From Desulfovibrionaceae bacterium (lineage in GTDB: Bacteria; Desulfobacterota; Desulfovibrionia; Desulfovibrionales; Desulfovibrionaceae), in the NCBI GenBank assembly GCA_015709315.1, contig JACCQI010000030.1:1-33009 (forward strand): a DNA stretch of 33,009 nucleotides. Reading direction: 5' to 3'. Positions 26,520-32,662 of the stretch are shown here, piece by piece (position 1 is the first letter of the stretch; the number at the start of each line of letters is the position of its first letter). Below the pieces are notes generated by a model. The model saw only the letters and a program-made list of their open reading frames with translations. It had not been told where the DNA came from and searched no databases. A program made the translations under genes and the position numbers.

Positions 26520-27017
26520 ATGCCCCGCTACCGTCGGACAAACGGCGCTTCGGGCCGCTCCACCCGGACCCGGCGAACCAAACGGCTGGGCAGCGTCCTG
26601 CCGGGCTACCTGGACAAGCTCGACACCACGGGCGGCAAGTCCCTGGTCAGGCTCTGGCGCGGCTGGGACGACCTCATGGGCGAGATGGCGCACATGGCCC
26701 GCCCCCTGGGCCACCGCGGGTCAAAGATCATCCTGGCCGCGGGCGACCCCATCGTCATGCAGGAGGCCCAGTACCTCGCCCCCCTGCTGCTCGAAACGAT
26801 CAACAATTTCCTTGGCGAAGAAGTCTTTGACAAAGTGGTATTCGAACTGCTAAACGGCAGAATTCCTTTGGACGGAGCGATCCGGCCGGAGGCTGCGGAG
26901 CCTCCGAGGAAACTTAAAAAGCCCAAGAAGCTGGGCGAATTAAATGAGGAATTGGACCCCGACTCGCCGGTCGGCAGGTGTTACCGGGCCTACCAGCGAA
27001 TGTTTGACGACACGTAG
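26520..27017 (+). CDS. DUF721 / DciA-like protein
   Basis: A 165-residue basic protein of the DUF721 family, of which DciA, the ancestral loader of the DnaB replicative helicase, is the best studied member. Features are a basic N-terminus, RLWRGWDDLMGEMAHMARPLG, then SKIILAAGDPIVMQEAQYL and LLLETINNFLGEEVFDKVVFEL, the standard KH-like core. A charged C-terminal tail follows. DciA function here is inference. It starts 2 bases after the lipoprotein stop. Confidence 0.78.
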   Translation: MPRYRRTNGASGRSTRTRRTKRLGSVLPGYLDKLDTTGGKSLVRLWRGWDDLMGEMAHMARPLGHRGSKIILAAGDPIVMQEAQYLAPLLLETINNFLGEEVFDKVVFELLNGRIPLDGAIRPEAAEPPRKLKKPKKLGELNEELDPDSPVGRCYRAYQRMFDDT

Positions 27018-27052
27018 GGCGTCCCGCCTCGATCCACTTTAAGGAGTACACC

Positions 27053-27403
27053 ATGAGTGAAGAAGTCAAGGAAATCGCCTTTGACGAGCTTGGCCTGACC
27101 AAGCCGCTGGAGAAAATGACCACCAAGGAGCTGCGCGCCCTGTGCATCGAGAAGCTCCCCATGATCGTCGGCGCTTCCGGCAAGGACAAAACCGAACTGG
27201 TCCAGGCCATCAAGGACGTCTTCGGCATCGTTGAAGAGCAGCAGGTCTCTCCCTACAAGAAGCAGATCGCCGAGATCAAGAAGCAGATCCGTGCCCTGCG
27301 CGCCGAAAAGGACGAGATCACGGACCGCGCCAAGCGCGACCGCATGCGCCGCAAGATCAACAAGTTGAAAAAGCGCACCCGCCAGTTGGCCAAGGCTTTT
27401 TAA
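27053..27403 (+). CDS. Rho N-terminal-like (SAP-type) coiled-coil protein
   Basis: A 116-residue protein. Residues 15-60 (LTKPLEKMTTKELRALCIEKLPMIVGASGKDKTELVQAIKDVFGI) resemble the N-terminal helical domain of transcription terminator Rho, a small nucleic-acid-binding fold. Residues 68-116 are a highly basic helix (KKQIAEIKKQIRALRAEKDE, KRDRMRRKINKLKKRTRQL) likely to form coiled coil or bind RNA. RBS AAGGAG lies before the ATG. Function unknown. It is the last protein gene before the tRNAs. Confidence 0.72.
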   Translation: MSEEVKEIAFDELGLTKPLEKMTTKELRALCIEKLPMIVGASGKDKTELVQAIKDVFGIVEEQQVSPYKKQIAEIKKQIRALRAEKDEITDRAKRDRMRRKINKLKKRTRQLAKAF

Positions 27404-27422
27404 ATCAAACAGAAAAAACAAG

Positions 27423-27451
27423 TTGACATTCGGGTGACCAGCCCTTAAATC
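27423..27451 (+). promoter_or_regulatory. Sigma-70 promoter for the tRNA pair
   Basis: TTGACA (27423-27428), a 17-base spacer and TAAATC (27446-27451), 13 bases before the mature tRNA-Gln. The consensus -35 and the exact spacing are typical of stable-RNA promoters. Confidence 0.7.
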
Positions 27452-27464
27452 AACTTCTCGCTGC

Positions 27465-27539
27465 TGGGCTGTCGTTCAATTGGCAGGACGACGGGTTCTG
27501 GCTCCGTTAATCAAGGTTCGAGTCCTTGCAGCCCAGCCA
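27465..27539 (+). tRNA. tRNA-Gln (anticodon CUG)
   Basis: A 75-nt cloverleaf: acceptor stem TGGGCTG/CAGCCCA, D stem GTTC/GGAC, anticodon stem ACGGG/TCCGT with loop TTCTGGC (CTG at 34-36), T stem CAAGG/CCTTG with loop TTCGAGT. The CCA end is encoded. Confidence 0.97.
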
Positions 27540-27545
27540 ATCTGC

Positions 27546-27623
27546 GTCCCCATCGTCTAGCCTGGTCCAGGACGGCGGCCTTTCACGCCGTTAACAGGGG
27601 TTCAAATCCCCTTGGGGACGCCA
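27546..27623 (+). tRNA. tRNA-Glu (anticodon UUC), element integration site
   Basis: A 78-nt cloverleaf: acceptor stem GTCCCCA/TGGGGAC, anticodon stem GCGGC/GCCGT with loop CTTTCAC (TTC at 34-36), T loop TTCAAAT, encoded CCA. An integrase gene begins 52 bases beyond its 3' end, so the 3' half is the likely attachment site of the adjoining element. Confidence 0.97.
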
Positions 27624-27632
27624 AGGAAATAC

Positions 27633-27664
27633 AAGGCCTTACGCACACCGCGTAAGGCCTTTTC
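27633..27664 (+). terminator. Terminator after the tRNAs
   Basis: AAGGCCTTACGC (27633-27644) pairs perfectly with GCGTAAGGCCTT (27650-27661) across a 5-base loop, followed by TTT. Bidirectional in form, it can also end the converging integrase transcript. Confidence 0.9.
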
Positions 27665-27675
27665 CTTTCCACGTG

Positions 27676-28758
27676 TCACCCGCAAGTGTCATTTTTCCGG
27701 ACTCGGCCTCCGACCGCATCGACCAATGCTGCATCCAGGGCATCCACGGCACCGGTGGTCTTCTTCGTCCGGAGGATGTAGCGCTGGGTCGTGGCGATGG
27801 ACTTGTGCCGAAGCAGATGCTTCACTTCCATGATGGTCGCACCGTTGTCGATAGCCACTCGGGCCGCCAGGTGACGGATGCCATGAAAGCCGAACGGCTT
27901 CACCCCGGCTTCGGCGCACAACCGCTTCAGCCACCGATTGTTCGGGTCCAGAAGACCGTTGAACCGATTGCCGAAGACCAGATCCTCGGCGCCGGACACC
28001 AGCTTCCATTCGGCCAGCTTGGCTCGAAGCCCTGCGGACATGGGGAGCTCATCGAATTCCGCGTTTCCGCTTCGCCGCTTCCTTGTCCAGTAGCCGACAA
28101 GCCCTGATCCGAAGTCGACCTCGCTCCACTTGAGTTTCCAAAGCTCGCTCCTGCGCGGCGCGGTATGGAAGGCCAGCAACAGCAGTTGCCTACGACGAGG
28201 TCCCGCCAGGTGCACCACCTTGCGGAAATCGTCCAGCGGCGGGACGTAGCGCGGGTGGCGATCCTCGGGGAACCTGTCCACATGCTGGAAGGGATTGTCC
28301 CTGTCCAGATTGAGGTACTTGATTCCCCACACCCAGGCAGCGGCGAGATTCTTGCGATCCTTGTTCGCCGAATTCCCGGTTACCGTCCTGGAGACCATGG
28401 CCAGATGCTCCAGAGCCACGTGAAGACTGATTCGCCCAACCAGCGACCGGTCGTCCCTGAGGAAAGCCCCCAGCCGCTGGAAAGCCAACCGTTTTTCGTT
28501 GTAGGTCTTCCGGCACATCGTGGCCTCGACGTGATCGAGGTAACGATTCGCCCATTCCGTCACGGTCAGAGCCCGGCCAATCACATCGGCCTTGGCAGGG
28601 TTTCTCTGGTCGGCCACCTTCAATGCCTTGACGGTTTCGCCTTCCCAATCCCCTGCCTGTCTCTTGGTTTCAAAGAACTTCGTGCGCCTGATGATCGGAC
28701 CATGTGTCGGGGTGAAACGCACCACACCCCTCCACCGTTTTCCTTCCTTGTAGGGCAT
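27676..28758 (-). CDS. Tyrosine-type site-specific integrase
   Basis: A 360-residue phage-type integrase. An N-terminal arm-binding region starts MPYKEGKRWRGVVRFTPTHG. A SAM-like core-binding domain (about 60-165) follows. The catalytic domain has the Arg motif LLLAFHTAPRRSELWKLKWSEVD, then GFHGIRHLAA (H-x-x-R) and HLLRHKSIATTQRYI, with the catalytic Tyr in the last. All RKHRHY-type landmarks I look for are present, so it is probably active. It is transcribed toward tRNA-Glu with its stop 52 bases from the tRNA, the standard layout for tRNA-integrating elements. RBS AGGAG lies upstream of the ATG. Confidence 0.93.
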   Translation of the reverse strand: MPYKEGKRWRGVVRFTPTHGPIIRRTKFFETKRQAGDWEGETVKALKVADQRNPAKADVIGRALTVTEWANRYLDHVEATMCRKTYNEKRLAFQRLGAFLRDDRSLVGRISLHVALEHLAMVSRTVTGNSANKDRKNLAAAWVWGIKYLNLDRDNPFQHVDRFPEDRHPRYVPPLDDFRKVVHLAGPRRRQLLLLAFHTAPRRSELWKLKWSEVDFGSGLVGYWTRKRRSGNAEFDELPMSAGLRAKLAEWKLVSGAEDLVFGNRFNGLLDPNNRWLKRLCAEAGVKPFGFHGIRHLAARVAIDNGATIMEVKHLLRHKSIATTQRYILRTKKTTGAVDALDAALVDAVGGRVRKNDTCG

Positions 28759-28797
28759 ATTTTCTCCTGCAGGAAAGGTCGCTTACCATCATTGAAG

Positions 28798-29043
28798 TTA
28801 CCAAATGCCATGACGATCCGTCAAATCGGACCGGCTTCCGCCTTCGTCCGAGATTGGCGCCTTTTCTGCATGGCCGAGCTGTCCCCTGGCGATGTACGCC
28901 TTGAGCAGCTCATGGTGAAATCGGATGCCCCGTTTACCGATCCGAAAAGCCCCCAGCGCGGCAAGCATGGCCGGAGTCCTGACCAGGCTTTCCGAACAAT
29001 TCAGAATTCGGGCGACATCCTTGACCTTCAATGCGTTCGACAT
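28798..29043 (-). CDS. Excisionase-like small HTH protein
   Basis: An 81-residue protein whose first 55 residues match the winged/MerR-like HTH fold of excisionases: LKVKDVARILNCSESLVRT for the helix-turn-helix, then FRIGKRGIRFHHELLKAYI, the wing and final helix. The C-terminus is charged and disordered. It lies just upstream of the integrase on the same strand (39-base gap), so int-xis co-expression is likely. It probably directs excision of the element. The upstream region carries a perfect 15-bp dyad (GTCCCGC T GCGGGAC, 29072-29086) that may be an operator. Confidence 0.7.
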   Translation of the reverse strand: MSNALKVKDVARILNCSESLVRTPAMLAALGAFRIGKRGIRFHHELLKAYIARGQLGHAEKAPISDEGGSRSDLTDRHGIW

Positions 29044-29189
29044 GCGACCTAAACCAAAGGGTTAAACACCTGTCCCGCTGCGGGACTCCCAGCCAACCCT
29101 TAAGTCTGATCACACCGGCACCTTTGACCTCAAGGAATCGAGATAGGGTATTTTCACTTTTTTCGATGAGTCGCTCATGAGGGGCGAAA

Positions 29190-29232
29190 GTCCTCCCCGC
29201 CCATCGGCCACAAGCCGACGGGCGGGGAGGAC
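29190..29232. repeat. 19-bp inverted repeat (hairpin A)
   Basis: Arms 29190-29208 and 29214-29232, one mismatch, 5-base loop; the arms begin GTCCTCCCCGCCC and end GGGCGGGGAGGAC. No T-run follows on either strand, so it is not a standard terminator. It abuts the next hairpin with no gap. Confidence 0.9.
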
Positions 29233-29278
29233 GGTTACCTGAAGATGAATCGCTCAGGCGATTCATCTTCAGGTAACC
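29233..29278. repeat. 21-bp perfect inverted repeat (hairpin B)
   Basis: Arms 29233-29253 and 29258-29278 are perfectly complementary around the loop TCAG; the left arm starts GGTTACCTGAAG and the right arm ends CTTCAGGTAACC. Such a long, perfect, short-looped palindrome is prone to cruciform extrusion. No T-run follows. Confidence 0.95.
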
Positions 29279-29286
29279 TCACGCCC

Positions 29287-29321
29287 AAAAAGGGAAGCCC
29301 CACCGAAAAGGGCGGGGCTTC
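29287..29321 (-). terminator. Terminator of the second recombinase gene
   Basis: On the minus strand GAAGCCCC and GGGGCTTC pair, with two further inner G-C pairs, and are followed by CCTTTTTGG. It lies directly after the recombinase stop codon. Confidence 0.75.
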
Positions 29322-29323
29322 TT

Positions 29324-30280
29324 CTAACGGGAACTGCCAAGGTAGGCATCGGATACGTCACGGCGGCCAGGGGAATGGCCTGCAGTGACTTCGATGTCGT
29401 CACGGGCTTCGGCGTCGAGCCGGGGCCATTCGTCCCCAGCCGTGTCCCGCGCGGTCTTTTGGAAGGCTTCCACGGATTCGTGCTGGTTGGGCGGCTGGAA
29501 ACCCGTGTGCTCGACGTACATGCGATGAAACCGCTCATGACGGTTGCTGTGCAGCGTCCACCCGCTTTCCTTCTTGGTGAAGCCGCAAAGCCTAGCCGCG
29601 TAGGACAGCTTTTCCTGCCATTTGTCGCCCATCCCGCTCGGCATGAGATTATGAATCCCCGGCCTGTCGGATTGACTGACGTATGGCAGAGCTCTCTCAA
29701 GAGCATCCTGCTGCCGATCGGAGAGATTGTGCAGCGTCCTAGGGCGCCCACCCTTCGAGCCATACTGGATGTGAAGAGTGCGGGCTTCCTTGTCCCAATC
29801 GTTGATCAGATCGACTTTCGCCGATTCTTCTCGTCGGAGCCCCAGTTCGTACTGAAGTCGGATCTGAGCGGCACACCGGGGACCGTGCTCATATGAGGAT
29901 TCAGCTTCCAGTTTGGCGATTGCCCCCAAGACAAATTCAGGGGCAACCGCCTTGCTGTTGGCGTTGGCAATGGTCCCGCGTTTCACGCCGAACACGTCGT
30001 TGGTCGGGCTGATGCGGGTGTTGCCGTAAGTTTCGCACAGGTGACGGGCTGCCGAAAAAATTTCAGCTATGCGCCCGTCACCCACGCCCTGTTCTTTCAT
30101 CTTGGCGGCCACGGCCGCAAAATGCTTGTTGGAAATGTTGGTCCATTTGCGGACTCCAAACCCGGCTTCACGCAACCGGCCTGCGAAGGCTTTGGCATTC
30201 TGCCGGATTCTGTGCTGTTTCGAGCGCGGGCCGGACAGGGTTGCCCTGTTCGCGCCCAGTACCAGACTGATGGATTTCAT
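29324..30280 (-). CDS. Second tyrosine recombinase (Integrase_1-like)
   Basis: A 318-residue protein with the tyrosine recombinase layout. An N-terminal SAM-like domain (about 20-110, KAFAGRLREAGFGVRKWTNI and EIFSAARHLCETYG) precedes a catalytic domain with QIRLQYELGLRREESAKVDL (Arg), TLHSNRHERFHRMY (H-x-x-R) and VTAGHSPGRRDVSDAYLG (His and nucleophilic Tyr). It is not a close relative of the tRNA-side integrase. ATG 30280 is chosen because it has a near-perfect GGAAGGAG RBS; the frame upstream to 30490 is unlikely coding. It could catalyse dimer resolution, inversion or integration of a nested element. Confidence 0.82.
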   Translation of the reverse strand: MKSISLVLGANRATLSGPRSKQHRIRQNAKAFAGRLREAGFGVRKWTNISNKHFAAVAAKMKEQGVGDGRIAEIFSAARHLCETYGNTRISPTNDVFGVKRGTIANANSKAVAPEFVLGAIAKLEAESSYEHGPRCAAQIRLQYELGLRREESAKVDLINDWDKEARTLHIQYGSKGGRPRTLHNLSDRQQDALERALPYVSQSDRPGIHNLMPSGMGDKWQEKLSYAARLCGFTKKESGWTLHSNRHERFHRMYVEHTGFQPPNQHESVEAFQKTARDTAGDEWPRLDAEARDDIEVTAGHSPGRRDVSDAYLGSSR

Positions 30281-30780
30281 ATGGATCTCCTTCCTGAAGT
30301 TCGGGGCAGCGCCCCGGGACAAAGCAGATCGGACCTTCCCCGCTTGCCGGGAAATGACCTGCCTATGGCGCGAATGCGCCACACAACAACCGACACGGGA
30401 CAAATCAATGTCCGTTTCCCACAGAAGGAAAAATCCTGAGAATCCATTCAATAAGGGGTGCCACCACGCAAGCTCATTTGTCCTGCGCATAAGCGATGGC
30501 CGTGGGGGAATTACGACAACGGCAGATTTCTAGATACCTGTCGTTTGTCCGGCGGGGTGCTGTGTTTCAGCCTGGCGTTAGGATGTGAAAGTGTGCCGTT
30601 TGGAAATGAACGGCAGCGAAGTGTTAGATGTTACGGCGTGTTAGTGCCTACTTAAGCGTTCATCAGTTTAGACTTCGTCAAAACTTATGAACGCGCCTTA
30701 GGTGCGTCATACCTCCTTTTGGTGACCAATTTATCCGGTGGATATGCCCTACCATATGACGCCACGAAACCTTCGCGCAA

Positions 30781-30913
30781 GCTCCGGCGGCACGATTTCT
30801 TTCCCTCCCGCCGATTTTCCACGAGCGTGACGCAAGCAGCCGCCGGAGCAAGGCCAGGCCCTTCGGGCACCCGGCGAGCCGGGCGGCCTTGCCCCGACGG
30901 CTTTGCTTGCGTC
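30781..30913. repeat. Branched inverted-repeat structure with alternative pairing
   Basis: GACGCAAGCA (30829-30838) pairs with TGCTTGCGTC (30904-30913), GCCG (30839-30842) with CGGC (30898-30901), and GCAAGGCC (30848-30855) with GGCCTTGC (30885-30892). Inside are two small hairpins (GCCC-TTC-GGGC at 30858-30868; CCCGG-CGAG-CCGGG at 30870-30883). In competition, GCTCCGGCGG (30781-30790) pairs perfectly with CCGCCGGAGC (30840-30849). Confidence 0.85.
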
Positions 30914-31044
30914 GTGATTACCGTAGGCGACGGCGAGAGGGATGGCGGGTTCGACTCTGGCTCAAGGGATATCCTCAGGTCCCTGCTCACGCATCCACCC
31001 CAAAAAAGCAACAAATCCCTTGCTACTGATTATCAACTTATTTA

Positions 31045-31082
31045 TTAACAGTGTTAAACAACTAGTTGCTTAACACTGTTAA
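31045..31082. promoter_or_regulatory. Twin 13-bp operators before the XRE gene
   Basis: TTAACAGTGTTAA (31045-31057) and TTAACACTGTTAA (31070-31082) are each perfect 6+1+6 dyads and inverted copies of each other, with centres 25 bp apart; CAACTAGTTG (31059-31068) between them is also a palindrome. They lie 18 bases before the XRE start, as in autoregulated phage repressors or restriction controller proteins. Confidence 0.85.
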
Positions 31083-31100
31083 CAAGGTGGTTGATTAACC

Positions 31101-31589
31101 ATGGCCGAAGATGACGACGTTGACCTCACCCCTGTGAAGACCCCGGAACAATTGTTGAAAGAAGAAGTCGGGCTTTATCTGAAGATTGTCCGGGAGAATC
31201 GGCACAAGCCCCTCAGATGGGTCGCCCAGAAATTGGGGTGCTCCAGCTCGTTCATATCCCAGATCGAAAAGGGGGACGCTTCGATTCCACTGGATCGGGT
31301 ACTCGACTTCTCCCTTGCCTATGACCTTCCTGTTCCGGAGTTCGTTCGAATCGTTCTCGTCACCATGCACAACGACACGTATAGAGCGCTGATGAGCATA
31401 CTGGAGAATGACCCGGAAATGGCTAATGCCGCCAACAGTTGCCACACGATTGCAAATCCCAAAGAACGAGCCAAGCGGCGCAAAGCTCTCAACCCTGGGC
31501 TGAGTTCAAAATCGCTTCAACGAATGCGGGAATTCATCTTGGAAAACCAAAAGCCGACGTATGGAAAGCCGGTGGCAGGTGATTCGTGA
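31101..31589 (+). CDS. XRE-family HTH regulator (controller/repressor-like)
   Basis: A 162-residue protein with a Cro/C1-type helix-turn-helix at about 24-78 (LYLKIVRENRHKPLRWVAQKL, SSSFISQIEKGDASIPLDRV), where SSFISQIEKG is the classical recognition turn. The remainder is helical with KERAKRRKAL near 125. Start ATG 31101 lies just downstream of twin perfect operators, so autoregulation is likely. Its stop overlaps the GTG start of the methyltransferase (GTGA), a layout typical of C-protein plus methyltransferase operons in restriction-modification systems. No restriction enzyme gene is visible downstream. Confidence 0.82.
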   Translation: MAEDDDVDLTPVKTPEQLLKEEVGLYLKIVRENRHKPLRWVAQKLGCSSSFISQIEKGDASIPLDRVLDFSLAYDLPVPEFVRIVLVTMHNDTYRALMSILENDPEMANAANSCHTIANPKERAKRRKALNPGLSSKSLQRMREFILENQKPTYGKPVAGDS

Positions 31590-32313
31590 TTGATTTACGG
31601 AAACAAGACCATCTGGGGGTAACCTCGTCGTCCGAAGACGGCGACATCCACAACGATGATGCGTTCCTTTTTTTGGAGAATTGTCCTTCCCACCGGTACG
31701 AGGCCATAATCACCGACCCGCCTTTCGAGATCGGTATCGCCGGCAAGGATTGGGATTGCAAAAAGCTTCGGATCGACGTTCTAGCCTACCAATTCCATCG
31801 CGTTCTGAAACCTGGCGGCAATGTCTTTGTGTTCTGCTCGGATTTCCAATTCGGCGATTGGTATCGAGAGCTTTCCCGCTATTTTACCAAGTTGCGCAAA
31901 TATGCCTGGTGCAAACCGGATTCACGAGGCACCAACAAGGGGATGTTTCAGGAGAGCTTCGAACTCGGGCTGCATGTGTGCTCAGAAAATTCATATTTCG
32001 ACAAGGAAGGCCGCTATAAAAATTATGTGGTCGCTGGAAAAACATCAGGGAACGAACGGATGATGCCTGACCCCGATGAGGAATGGTCAACCAAGAAGGG
32101 CGAAAAGACCCTTCACCCAACGCAAAAAAATTGTCGGTAATTGAGACTCTGGTTACCGCATTGAGCAAAGAAGGCGACACCATTCTTGATCCCTTTGCCG
32201 GCACCGGGACGCTTGGGGTCGCAGCCAAGAATTTGGGCAGAAAATTCGAGATGGTCGAGTACGGCTTCCGAAACCACATTGCGGCATGGGACAGGATTCT
32301 AGGGGAAGAGTGA
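31586..32313 (+). pseudogene. N4/N6 DNA methyltransferase, frameshifted at an A7 run
   Basis: A type II-like DNA methyltransferase of the beta order (motif IV before motif I). The first frame (31586-32140) has EAIITDPPFEIG (catalytic DPPF at 44-47), FHRVLKPGGNVFVFCSDFQFG and ends at HPTQKNCR. The continuation is in the -1 frame: KKLSVIETLVTALSKEGDTI, then LDPFAGTGTLGVAAKNLGRKFEMVEY, the SAM-binding FxGxG motif, to 32313. The break is at seven consecutive A (32124-32130); one more A, or a -1 slip of the ribosome, gives the canonical HPTQKKLS. So this is a mutated gene, a sequencing error, or a programmed/transcriptional slippage product. GTG start overlaps the XRE stop. Confidence 0.8.
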
Positions 32314-32662
32314 GTCCCTTTTGTCTTTACCCGCAAATGCCAATTCAACGTGCGGCGCAACGTCTCTTAAGAGTCCAGTTTATTTTAAGCAGACTTCAAG
32401 GGGTGGCTCCCAGAAAAGCCCTTGTAGTCTTGTATAATACAAATCGAGGAAACCATCGGCAGGAGGTCATCAGTCAACGTGAAGCACCACGGCGGAACAA
32501 TTAAACAATGCCCATGCACAGTCTCCAACATTTAATTCAAACCTAACCTGAGCGATTTTCCAGCCTGACACAACATCAAAGTTGGCATATCGCCTTGTTT
32601 TTGTTTACAATCACATCCAGTCACTAGGTCATGAACGTTTCACCCATTTGGTGGAGGGCTGG
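32314..32662. other. Gene-free AT-rich stretch before the IS
   Basis: No convincing gene in about 350 bases. It holds a perfect 13-bp palindrome, TTGTATAATACAA (32430-32442), which includes a consensus -10 TATAAT. AGGAGG follows near 32461, then only very short frames that stop by 32545. This looks like the promoter and start of a gene whose body was displaced, perhaps by the insertion sequence that begins near 32542. Confidence 0.5.

Larger units (their letters stand above)
30281..31100. other. Gene-free, highly structured stretch
   Basis: About 820 bases between the recombinase and the XRE gene. Reading frames exist on both strands but lie over strong inverted repeats and have no family features or good RBS. 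Contents are: small hairpins at 30302-30316 and 30366-30381; inverted repeats GCGTTCAT (30656-30663) / ATGAACGC (30687-30694) and GCGTCATA (30704-30711) / TATGACGC (30755-30762); a branched GC-rich structure at 30829-30913; and AT-rich DNA with operators at 31045-31082. Candidates are a non-coding RNA, an origin or transfer site, or attachment-site DNA. Confidence 0.6.

Noticed and set aside
28165-29052. Long plus-strand ORF opposite the integrase and excisionase
   Set aside because: It is a shadow of the minus-strand genes, whose family motifs are clear.
30656-30913. Retron msr/msd RNA
   Set aside because: There is no reverse transcriptase gene in the adjacent sequence within the window, so the structure alone does not support a retron.
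30685-31048. Reading frames of about 109 codons on both strands in the structured region
   Set aside because: They lie across strong inverted repeats, lack good start signals and show no protein-like pattern; the paired structure is the better explanation.
32463-32560. Very short frames after AGGAGG near 32461
   Set aside because: They stop within about 20 codons and show no pattern; at most they are the remnant start of an interrupted gene.
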